DNA from: Bacteroidia bacterium
Lineage (GTDB): Bacteria > Bacteroidota > Bacteroidia > UKL13-3
Length of the DNA stretch: 9,608 nt
Assembly (NCBI GenBank): GCA_019454865.1
Contig: JACFNJ010000091.1
Span: 1 to 9,608 of the forward strand
Direction of reading: 5' to 3'
Positions within the stretch are counted from its first letter, which is position 1. Each line of letters starts with the position of its first letter. The notes beneath the pieces are model-generated. The model did no database searches. It saw only the letters and a list, made by a program, of their open reading frames with translations, and had not been told where the DNA came from. Made by a program: the position numbers and the translations under genes. Below are positions 1 through 5,520 of the stretch, piece after piece.

Positions 1-41
1 TAAATCGAAATTATATCAAATAAAAACTAAATTACAACTGT

Positions 42-49
42 TATCTTTG
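42..49 (+). promoter_or_regulatory. Candidate -7 promoter element of the pterin operon
   Basis: TATCTTTG matches the Bacteroidota -7 consensus TAnnTTTG exactly and lies 19 bases before the start codon at 69, which would give a short leader. I see no TTTG -33 element at the right distance upstream, and only 41 bases of upstream sequence are present, so this rests on one short match in AT-rich DNA. Confidence 0.35.
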
Positions 50-68
50 TTTATGAAAAATATTTGAA

Positions 69-479
69 ATGGAAATATCCGTATCGCGAAAGGCTCACTT
101 TAATGCTGCTCACCGACTACATGTAGCAACGTGGAGTGATGAAAAAAATAAAGAATATTTTGGTCTATGCAACAATCCTAATTATCATGGTCATAATTAT
201 GAAGTAATAGTAACAGTTACCGGAAAATTGGATGAAGAAACAGGTTATCTGGTAGATATAAAAGTACTAAGTGATTTAATTCGGGATGAAATTGAACATC
301 GGTTTGATCATAAAAATCTAAATCTGGATACAATTGAATTTAAGAACTTAAATCCAACTGCTGAAAATATTGCAGTAGTTATATGGCGATTATTACGACC
401 ACACATTAATAAAGAACATAAGTTAAGTATAAAATTATTTGAAACAGAACGTAATTTTGTAGAATATGGAGGAAATTAA
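69..479 (+). CDS. 6-pyruvoyl-tetrahydropterin synthase / QueD family enzyme
   Basis: This 136-residue protein belongs to the PTPS/QueD fold family, zinc enzymes that act on dihydroneopterin triphosphate in the cytosol. The visible active site comprises zinc ligands H15 (in FNAAHRL), H40 and H42 (in HGH), the catalytic cysteine C34, the D80-H81 pair (in FDHKNL) and the pterin-anchoring E125 in LFETE. T97 and E99 (PTAEN) match the conserved TxEN segment. The cysteine is five residues before HGH (C-NNPNY-HGH), the pattern of animal-type PTPS, whereas QueD enzymes of queuosine synthesis have CxxxHGH. Length is normal for the family. The gene overlaps folE, whose product is its substrate, which suggests a pterin cofactor route such as tetrahydrobiopterin. 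No sepiapterin reductase or queuosine genes are present, so the true product is not settled. Automatic annotation may call it QueD or 6-carboxytetrahydropterin synthase. Confidence 0.93.
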   Translation: MEISVSRKAHFNAAHRLHVATWSDEKNKEYFGLCNNPNYHGHNYEVIVTVTGKLDEETGYLVDIKVLSDLIRDEIEHRFDHKNLNLDTIEFKNLNPTAENIAVVIWRLLRPHINKEHKLSIKLFETERNFVEYGGN

Positions 480-1128
480 CAATAACGACCAAATAGGCGA
501 TACTCATTCGTTTTTCAATTTAGAAACACCATTACGTGAAGATGCATTTAAGTTAGATGACGAGTTAAAGATTGAACTGATTGAAAAACATTTTAAAGAA
601 ATCATGCTTATACTTGGTTTGGATATGAGTGATGATAGCTTGAAAGGTACACCTCATCGTGTGGCTAAAATGTATGTGAAAGAAATTTTCTCCGGATTAA
701 ATCCTGGTAATGCACCGGATGTAAAATTGTTTGAAAATCGTTACCAGTATAAAAACATGTTGGTTGAAAAATCAATCAGCTTTCATAGCACTTGCGAACA
801 TCACTTTGTGCCAATCATTGGCAAAGCACACGTTGCGTATATTCCAAACGGCAAAGTTGTTGGCTTAAGTAAACTGAATCGTATTGTTAGGTATTTTGCC
901 AGACGCCCACAGGTACAGGAGCGCATGACGATTCAAATAGCTAATATGTTAAAAGAAACGTTAAATACTAATGATGTAGCTGTGTTAATAGAAGCGGATC
1001 ATTTGTGTGTAGCTTCAAGAGGTGTGCAAGATATTACAAGTAATACTGTTACAAGCGAATATTGCGGTAAGTTTTTAGATACTAAAACACGTGAAGAATT
1101 TTTAAAGTATATTCATTTAAATACGTAA
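466..1128 (+). CDS. folE: GTP cyclohydrolase I
   Basis: FolE converts GTP to 7,8-dihydroneopterin triphosphate, the first step toward folate and biopterin and a precursor step for queuosine. The protein has 220 residues, usual for the type I family. Zinc ligands are C110 and H113 (in STCEHH) and C181 (in DHLCVASRG), with H112 and H179 as the conserved catalytic histidines. The family signature GLSKLNRIVRYFARRPQVQE lies at about 133-152, and the GTPHRV motif at 61-66. Residues 1-30 are a variable N-terminal extension. The ATG at 466 overlaps the last 14 bases of the upstream gene in a different frame, which suggests translational coupling; the next in-frame ATG is at codon 47, too late to leave a complete N-terminal helix. 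Residue 184 is Ser in the SRG triplet where many homologues have Met; I consider this a tolerated change. Confidence 0.97.
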   Translation: MEEINNNDQIGDTHSFFNLETPLREDAFKLDDELKIELIEKHFKEIMLILGLDMSDDSLKGTPHRVAKMYVKEIFSGLNPGNAPDVKLFENRYQYKNMLVEKSISFHSTCEHHFVPIIGKAHVAYIPNGKVVGLSKLNRIVRYFARRPQVQERMTIQIANMLKETLNTNDVAVLIEADHLCVASRGVQDITSNTVTSEYCGKFLDTKTREEFLKYIHLNT

Positions 1129-1172
1129 AAGGTGTGCTAAATAAATTAGTTAAATACTAAATCCTGTTACGT

Positions 1173-1724
1173 TTAAATTTTTATAAATCCACGAAAACCT
1201 CTAGCTGCATAGTATGATTCAGCTCCATTGTGGTAAATAAAAACTCTGCCAAATCGAAAATCTCCAAAAATAGCACCTCCTAATTTTCTTACGTTTGATG
1301 GTGTAGCTAACCAACTTGAAGTTTTTGTGTCAAATTTCTCAATAGCTTGCAGTTGTATGTATTGCTCTTCTGTTAATAATTCAATTCCCATTTCATTAGC
1401 CATATTTACTGCACTATTTTTTGGCTTGTGTTCTTTTCTTGTTTCTAATGCTTCGTTATCATAACACAGGCTTCGTCTTTCTTTTGGCGATTCGCAGGCA
1501 CAATCACAAATCACAATTTCATTACTCTTTTTATTCAGTATTACAACATCCGGTTCACCACCTGTTTGCTCCATAGCAATAATACTTTTAATAATGTTTG
1601 GTTTATTTATTATCCGAGTCTCTATATCCTTCCAATTTATCCCCTCATGCCGATGCATGTTTTTATCAAAACGATTTTTTAATGCGATTAATAAATTGTC
1701 AATTTCTAATTGTATTGATTTCAT
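1173..1724 (-). CDS. DUF4256 family protein
   Basis: This 183-residue protein matches the DUF4256 family over its whole length, as I recall the family. Recognisable conserved blocks are an early NRFDKNMHRHEG segment, TGGEPDVV (about 54-61), the cysteine-rich ESPKERRSLCYDNEALETRK region (about 78-97), MGIELLTEEQY, DTKTSSWLATP, RKLGGAIFGD and the terminal YHNGAESYYAARGFRG block. No signal peptide or membrane segment is visible, so it is probably cytosolic. Four cysteines (C73, C75, C77, C87) cluster in the middle and could bind metal, which is a guess. The function of the family is unknown to me. The gene follows the glycosyltransferase gene on the same strand after 38 bases and may share its transcript, but nothing in the sequence links their roles. 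The ATG at 1724 gives the expected family length. Confidence 0.9.
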   Translation of the reverse strand: MKSIQLEIDNLLIALKNRFDKNMHRHEGINWKDIETRIINKPNIIKSIIAMEQTGGEPDVVILNKKSNEIVICDCACESPKERRSLCYDNEALETRKEHKPKNSAVNMANEMGIELLTEEQYIQLQAIEKFDTKTSSWLATPSNVRKLGGAIFGDFRFGRVFIYHNGAESYYAARGFRGFIKI

Positions 1725-1762
1725 TTTGATGTTTAGTTGGGAGTATTGGTTCGTGATATGGG

Positions 1763-2833
1763 TTAATAATACTTTTTTACTGCTTCTGCAATTTTTTCAG
1801 GAGGCAACTCTTCCATGCAACTTATTCCATCCACACAACTTCCACGATAAAAACATTTGCAGGTTTTATTTGGTTGTACAATTTCTCCTTTGCCGAATAG
1901 GTCAAACTCATGCGGATTAAAGATATTATTCATTAATACAATTTTTTTGCCCAATGCTAATGTTATGTGCATGCCCATTGTAACCTGTGTAACTATTAGA
2001 TGGCATTGGTTTACCAAGTTTATAAATTCATATAAGCTGAAATAGCCAAGATAAGTAGCTCCGGTTTTCTTCTGTATTTCTTTGTTCCGTTCGTTTTCTG
2101 CTTCACCCCCCAAAAGCAATATCACAGCATCGGGATGTTGATTTTTTAAAAGCTTAACTAAGTTTACCCACTTTTCTATTGTCCATAGTCGGGTTGTCCA
2201 CCGTCCGCCACAACCGGTGTTAAGCCCTATAATCTTTTTGTCTTTTGGCAAGTCCCATACATATCCTTTGTCATCATGTGTGTCCATTAGATATGGTTCA
2301 CCATTGTGAGTATATCCGCAAATCTCAAAAATCTCTTGCAGGTAGCTTTTAGTATTTGATTTACTTACATCATCAAACATTCCGGTAAGAAACTTGTGCA
2401 GTGCTAATGTATTTATCGGTTGAATTTCATTATCCTTTAACGTAAATCCATATTTTTCAGTTGCATTTATACTATTTAATAATGCACCTGCTTCTTTTTC
2501 TTTATCTAAGTTGATGGCTATATCCCACTTACTATTTTGGGCATACATAACGCTATTTATATCCCATTTAAGGATTTCATCAATTTTTGAAGCAGGTAAA
2601 ATATCAGGAGTCCAGGTAAGCCATGTTATCTTACAATTAGGAAACTCATTTTTAAATTTTACTACTAAAGGCGTAGTGCGAATTACATCGCCTATTGCAC
2701 CTAATTTAATTATTAAAATTCGCTTTGAAACTTTTGTATAAGCCGGACAGTCTTCGCAGTGGTAGCCATTTTGTTTGTGCGGATTGCAAGGTACATGTCC
2801 TTTAAAATAAATACAGTCAGGATTATATTTCAT
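1763..2833 (-). CDS. Glycosyltransferase family 9 (heptosyltransferase-like) protein
   Basis: This 356-residue protein has the two Rossmann-like halves of GT-B family 9 enzymes, which transfer heptose or similar sugars from nucleotide donors during lipopolysaccharide or surface glycan assembly at the cytoplasmic face of the membrane. The N-terminal half starts at RILIIKLGAIGDVIRTTP (38-55), where D49 corresponds to the conserved catalytic Asp of WaaC-type enzymes. The C-terminal half begins near the GCGGRWTTRLW segment, and the donor-binding loop is VTMGMHITLALGK (284-296). Unusual additions are four cysteines before the first domain (C7, C16, C26, C29) and four near the end (C325, C327, C333, C339), which could form a structural metal site joining the termini. 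No signal peptide or membrane helix is seen. The acceptor and sugar cannot be told from sequence, and no other glycan genes are nearby. The ATG at 2833 is supported by the promoter candidate about 30 bases upstream. Confidence 0.92.
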   Translation of the reverse strand: MKYNPDCIYFKGHVPCNPHKQNGYHCEDCPAYTKVSKRILIIKLGAIGDVIRTTPLVVKFKNEFPNCKITWLTWTPDILPASKIDEILKWDINSVMYAQNSKWDIAINLDKEKEAGALLNSINATEKYGFTLKDNEIQPINTLALHKFLTGMFDDVSKSNTKSYLQEIFEICGYTHNGEPYLMDTHDDKGYVWDLPKDKKIIGLNTGCGGRWTTRLWTIEKWVNLVKLLKNQHPDAVILLLGGEAENERNKEIQKKTGATYLGYFSLYEFINLVNQCHLIVTQVTMGMHITLALGKKIVLMNNIFNPHEFDLFGKGEIVQPNKTCKCFYRGSCVDGISCMEELPPEKIAEAVKKYY

Positions 2834-2862
2834 CTATAATTTGTAAGATGGTATCGTACCAA

Positions 2863-2894
2863 CAAGTATAAGTACAAGCTACAAAATCACCAAA
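2863..2894 (-). promoter_or_regulatory. Candidate promoter of the glycosyltransferase gene
   Basis: Read on the - strand, a TTTG -33 element (2894-2891) is followed after 20 bases by TATACTTG (2870-2863), which differs from the Bacteroidota -7 consensus TAnnTTTG at one position. Transcription would begin near 2856, leaving a leader of about 20 bases before the ATG at 2833. Spacing and position both fit well. This is the best promoter match in the window, but it is a pattern match only. Confidence 0.5.
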
Positions 2895-2975
2895 TCCTAT
2901 TAAATAATCAGGCATTTTGTCAGTTATTATTCTTTGGTTTGTAAATTGTATATTGCATTATTCAATCAGAAAAAC

Positions 2976-3569
2976 ATGAAAAAACAAAACATTATCTTAT
3001 TCGTTATTTTAGGTATTTTAGCATTGTTTGTTATAAACGGATTTATGGGTTATAACAAAATGGTATCTAAGCAAGAAGCAACTTCTACTGCATGGGCGCA
3101 GGTTGAAAATGTGTACCAAAGACGGTTGGATTTAATTCCTAACTTAGTAAACACGGTAAAAGGTGCTGCCAACTTTGAGCAAAAAACATTAACTGACGTT
3201 ATTAATGCTCGTGCTAATGCTACATCGGTTAAAGTGGATGCAAGCAAACTTTCTGCTGATCAAATTTCTAAGTTTCAGGCATCGCAAGGCGAACTTTCGC
3301 AAGCATTAGGAAGATTAATGGTAGTGGCTGAGCAATACCCACAACTTAAAGCAACTGAAAATTTTAAAGAATTGCAAAGCCAATTAGAAGGTACTGAGAA
3401 CCGAATAGCTACCGAAAGGCAAAAGTTTAATGAGGTAGTAAAAGATTACAATACATTCATTCGTAAGTTTCCTCATGTAATTTACAGCGGCTGGTTTGGT
3501 TTTGAGAAAAAAGGATACTTTGAAGCGGATAAAGGTGCTGAAAAAGCTCCAACAGTGAGCTTTGAATAA
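2976..3569 (+). CDS. lemA: LemA family membrane protein
   Basis: This 197-residue protein is a typical LemA. A short basic N-terminus (MKKQN) precedes one membrane helix (about residues 5-23), then the conserved start of the family domain with NGFMGYNKMVSKQEATSTAW and the hallmark VENVYQRRLDLIPNLVNTVKG, followed by long helices and a C-terminal FNEVVKDYNTFIRKFP segment. The bulk is probably outside the cytoplasmic membrane. The molecular role of LemA proteins is not well defined; they are often encoded beside TPM-domain proteins, as here. The reading frame extends upstream to an ATG at 2934, but the start at 2976 is preferred because it places a basic residue cluster directly before the membrane helix and is preceded by an A-rich leader (CAGAAAAAC), as is usual in this phylum. 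It heads a probable three-gene operon with the two TPM genes. Confidence 0.95.
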   Translation: MKKQNIILFVILGILALFVINGFMGYNKMVSKQEATSTAWAQVENVYQRRLDLIPNLVNTVKGAANFEQKTLTDVINARANATSVKVDASKLSADQISKFQASQGELSQALGRLMVVAEQYPQLKATENFKELQSQLEGTENRIATERQKFNEVVKDYNTFIRKFPHVIYSGWFGFEKKGYFEADKGAEKAPTVSFE

Positions 3570-3586
3570 TTCATAAATCATATTTT

Positions 3587-3627
3587 TTAAAGTCATGTCT
3601 TTGCAAAATTTCAAGACATGACTTTAA
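3587..3627 (+). terminator. Perfect 15-bp hairpin between lemA and the first TPM gene
   Basis: TTAAAGTCATGTCTT (3587-3601) and AAGACATGACTTTAA (3613-3627) are exact reverse complements separated by an 11-base loop. On the + strand it follows the lemA stop by 17 bases and ends 12 bases before the ATG at 3640. The sequence after the stem is only partly T-rich (TATTCATTATC), so termination may be partial. It may instead shield the 3' end of lemA mRNA and set the lemA to TPM expression ratio. The hairpin is directly seen; its function is inferred. Confidence 0.5.
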
Positions 3628-3639
3628 TATTCATTATCT

Positions 3640-4095
3640 ATGGCAAAATTATTTTTTACTACATCTGAGCAAGCACGAATTGTAGAAGCAATACGAATAG
3701 CAGAGCTAAATACGAGCGGAGAAATTCGAGTACATATTGAAGCAAAATGCGAAGGTAATCCGTATGATAGAGCTACAATATTATTTGATGAATTGGGTAT
3801 GCATAAGACCAATTTAAAAAATGGTGTATTGTTTTATTTGGCTTATTTGGATAAAAAGTTTGCTATTATAGGGGATAGTGGTATTCATGAAAAAGTTTCT
3901 CAAAAGTTTTGGGATGAAGAAAAAGAATTGATGGTTTTGATGTTTAAAAAAGGCGAGTTTGTAAGAGGTTTGGAATTAGCAATTGAACAGGCAGGGGAGA
4001 AACTGAAGTTTTACTTCCCGCATCAAAAAAGTGACACCAATGAATTGAATAATGAAATTTCTTTTGGCAACAACAACGATTCAAACCATAGTTAA
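3640..4095 (+). CDS. Small cytosolic TPM-domain protein
   Basis: This 151-residue protein is mostly one TPM domain (named after TLP18.3, Psb32 and MOLO-1). The supporting pattern runs from SEQARIVEAIRIAELNTSGEIRVHIE (9-34) through ATILFDELGMHKTNLKNGVLFYLAYLDKKFAIIGDSGIHEKV (about 45-86) to a final helix FVRGLELAIEQAGEKLKFYFP. It lacks a signal peptide and any membrane helix, unlike the next gene, so it is likely cytosolic. The last 20 or so residues are polar and Asn-rich and probably disordered. Its exact biochemical role is unknown; some TPM proteins have been linked to phosphatase activity or to photosystem repair and acetylcholine receptor assembly in eukaryotes, which says little about bacteria. 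It sits between lemA and a secreted TPM protein, separated from the latter by one base, so the two TPM genes are almost certainly co-transcribed. Confidence 0.88.
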   Translation: MAKLFFTTSEQARIVEAIRIAELNTSGEIRVHIEAKCEGNPYDRATILFDELGMHKTNLKNGVLFYLAYLDKKFAIIGDSGIHEKVSQKFWDEEKELMVLMFKKGEFVRGLELAIEQAGEKLKFYFPHQKSDTNELNNEISFGNNNDSNHS

Positions 4096-4096
4096 G

Positions 4097-4825
4097 ATGA
4101 AGGGAAATAAATATTTTATACTTTTTCTTTTACTATTTCCAATTTGTATTTCGGCAAAAGAAATTCCGGCCAAAAGCAGCCAATTGGTTAATGATTATGC
4201 AGGAGTTCTTACAGCATCAGAACGTAGTACACTGGAGCAAAAACTTACAATTTATAGCGACACCACTTCAACACAAATTGCAATAGTAATAGAACGAACA
4301 TTAGATGGTGATGACTTATTTGATTATTGCCAGCGTTTGGCAGAAGGATGGGGAATAGGTGTTAAAGGAAAAAATAATGGTATATTGATTTATGTAGCTA
4401 TTGATGACAGAAAATCGAGAATACATACCGGCTATGGAATGGAAGCTACAATAACTGATGCTTTGAGTTCACGCATTCGAACTAACATTATGAATCCTGC
4501 TTTTAAAGAAGGTCGATTTTATGATGGATTGGATGCAGCTACTACTGCAATAATTAAAGCAGCATCCGGGGAGTTTACTGCCGACCCAAACGAAAACGAT
4601 AAAATACCTACATCATTTATTATTTTTATTATAATACTAATTGTTATTGTTTTATTAAGCAAAGGTGGTGGAGGAAGAAATAGAACTAGAGGCAACTTTG
4701 GTGGCCCGTTATTTTGGGGCGGAACATTTGGAAGTGGTGGATTTAGTGGTGGTAGTAGCGGAGGTGGATTTGGAGGCTTTGGTGGAGGTAGCTTTGGGGG
4801 TGGAGGTAGTGGAGGCAGTTGGTAA
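4097..4825 (+). CDS. Secreted, membrane-anchored TPM-domain protein (YgcG type) with Gly-rich tail
   Basis: This 242-residue protein has a signal peptide (basic start, hydrophobic FILFLLLFPICI, likely cleavage after A20), an extracytoplasmic TPM domain (about 28-160) opening with LVNDYAGVLTASERSTLEQKL and containing QIAIVIERTLDGDDLFDYCQRLAEGWGIG and the IHTGYGME turn, a second membrane helix (about 172-188) and a glycine-rich tail of about 55 residues ending in GGSW. This is the standard YgcG-type layout. The domain would face the periplasm and the tail the cytoplasm. The ATG at 4097, one base after the preceding stop, is chosen over the in-frame ATG at 4052 because it begins exactly at a signal peptide and avoids a 44-base overlap. 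The role of the family is not established; pairing with LemA is common and suggests a shared envelope function. Confidence 0.92.
   Translation: MKGNKYFILFLLLFPICISAKEIPAKSSQLVNDYAGVLTASERSTLEQKLTIYSDTTSTQIAIVIERTLDGDDLFDYCQRLAEGWGIGVKGKNNGILIYVAIDDRKSRIHTGYGMEATITDALSSRIRTNIMNPAFKEGRFYDGLDAATTAIIKAASGEFTADPNENDKIPTSFIIFIIILIVIVLLSKGGGGRNRTRGNFGGPLFWGGTFGSGGFSGGSSGGGFGGFGGGSFGGGGSGGSW
4660..4822 (+). repeat. Degenerate GGN-rich tract encoding the glycine-rich tail
   Basis: This stretch consists largely of glycine codons (GGT, GGA, GGC) mixed with Ser and Phe codons, and is locally G-rich on the + strand in an otherwise AT-rich window. It is low-complexity coding sequence, without an exact repeat unit. 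Such tracts can vary in length between strains. GGSW at the very end matches the usual finish of this protein family, so the tail appears complete. Confidence 0.7.
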
Positions 4826-4840
4826 TAAATTTTCTTGTTT

Positions 4841-5395
4841 CTAACCCACTAAATTATCATTTGATAAAATAAAACTTCGCATTTTCTTTTTTGCAATTGA
4901 TATTTGATTGCGTACTGTATTATAACTTAAATTATAAGTTTTCGAAATTTCATCGTTAGAGAAACCATCCAAGTGCATTTTTATAACTCGGTATTCACAC
5001 TCTCCTAATTGATTTAAAACATATTCAATTGTTTGTTTATCCCATCTGCGCTCTGATTCCGAAAAAGAATAATTTTCATCATTTGGGTTTTCAGCTATGT
5101 ATTTTTGAATTATGTTTTTGTGTTTTATTGTATCCAAACACATATTTTTAAGCACTAAAAACAACCACGATTTAAACTTATCTCCTTTTATTGGTCCTTT
5201 CAGTAACAAATCTTCTTTAGGAGTTTTTAGTAGTTTTTCAAACAAGTCCATAACGATGTCTTTGCTTTCATCTTCGTTTTTCAGGTATTTATAAGCTATA
5301 AAAGCAAGCTGTACTGCATATAGATTATATGCCGTGCAAACAAGGTTGTTGTTTTTGTTTATCAGGTTTATTGAAATATGTAATTTGTTAGACAA
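4841..5395 (-). CDS. ECF-type RNA polymerase sigma-70 factor
   Basis: This 184-residue protein has the two domains of an extracytoplasmic-function sigma factor. Sigma-2 spans about 22-93, with the core-binding DIVMDLFEKLLK segment (46-57) and the KFKSWLFLVLKNMCLDTIKHK segment (73-93). Sigma-4 spans about 120-178 with a helix-turn-helix at FSNDEISKTYNLSYNTVRNQISIAKKKMR (145-173) that would read the -35 region of target promoters. No ATG is available: the frame runs upstream to a stop at 5441-5443, and the first in-frame Met lies at residue 49 inside sigma-2. TTG at 5395, just after an A-rich leader, is therefore the probable start. No anti-sigma factor or FecR-like gene is adjacent, so its signal is unknown. 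It converges on the TPM operon with 15 bases between the stop codons. It belongs to the general group of Bacteroidota ECF factors; the specific subgroup cannot be assigned by eye. Confidence 0.88.
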   Translation of the reverse strand: MSNKLHISINLINKNNNLVCTAYNLYAVQLAFIAYKYLKNEDESKDIVMDLFEKLLKTPKEDLLLKGPIKGDKFKSWLFLVLKNMCLDTIKHKNIIQKYIAENPNDENYSFSESERRWDKQTIEYVLNQLGECEYRVIKMHLDGFSNDEISKTYNLSYNTVRNQISIAKKKMRSFILSNDNLVG

Positions 5396-5421
5396 TTTTT
5401 TTTCAATTGATAGTACAATTA

Positions 5422-5451
5422 TAAATCTAAATCGGAATAGTTAATAACAAA
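5422..5451 (-). promoter_or_regulatory. Candidate promoter of the ECF sigma gene
   Basis: On the - strand a TTTG element (5451-5448) precedes TAGATTTA (5429-5422) by 18 bases, a one-mismatch version of TAnnTTTG. A second weak -7 option, TATAATTG (5423-5416), overlaps it with 24-base spacing. Either would place the transcript start roughly 10-20 bases before the TTG at 5395, supporting that start. The region is AT-rich, so chance matches are likely. Confidence 0.35.
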
Positions 5452-5479
5452 ATCATAGCACTTTATAACCAATAATCGT

Positions 5480-5520
5480 AAACACGTCATTTTAACTTAA
5501 AAATGGCGTGTTTTTTTATT
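5480..5520 (+). terminator. Rho-independent terminator, + strand, before tex
   Basis: AAACACGTCATTTT (5480-5493) pairs with AAAATGGCGTGTTT (5500-5513) as a 14-bp stem with one G-U wobble and a 6-base loop, and the 3' arm runs into seven Ts (5511-5517). The wobble would be an A-C mismatch on the other strand and the T-run is on the + side, so it acts on rightward transcripts. No + strand gene ends nearby: the closest is the TPM operon ending at 4825, with the oppositely oriented sigma gene between. It therefore ends readthrough RNA from that operon, a small RNA, or a tex leader. Confidence 0.8.

Noticed and set aside
1146..1160. TTAGT/ACTAA inverted repeat between folE and the DUF4256 gene as a terminator
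   Set aside because: Only five pairs with a single G-C and no T-run; indistinguishable from chance in AT-rich DNA.
1173..1724. DUF4256 protein as a PD-(D/E)xK nuclease because of its EPD and later ESPK segments
   Set aside because: The spacing does not form a proper D/E-x-K motif, and the cysteine-rich stretch between does not resemble the nuclease core.
1594..1920. Open frame on the + strand across the DUF4256/glycosyltransferase junction
   Set aside because: It lies opposite two well-supported genes, and its translation is a low-complexity, Phe- and Cys-rich shadow with no family resemblance.
2915..2948. TTTTG (2915-2919) and TAAATTG (2942-2948) as a lemA promoter
   Set aside because: Spacing of 22 bases is loose and the -7 match is incomplete; too weak to list, although lemA must have a promoter in this region.
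2934..2975. Upstream in-frame ATG extending LemA by 14 residues
   Set aside because: The extension puts uncharacteristic residues before the basic start of the membrane anchor; the ATG at 2976 fits the family and has an A-rich leader.
4052..4096. Earlier ATG for the secreted TPM protein, overlapping the previous gene by 44 bases
   Set aside because: The signal peptide begins precisely at the ATG at 4097, one base after the preceding stop codon.
4854..4867. Inverted repeat TTATCA-TT-TGATAA at the end of the sigma gene as a terminator
   Set aside because: The stem is short, entirely weak except for one C-G pair per arm, has an unworkably small loop and lacks a T-run on either strand.
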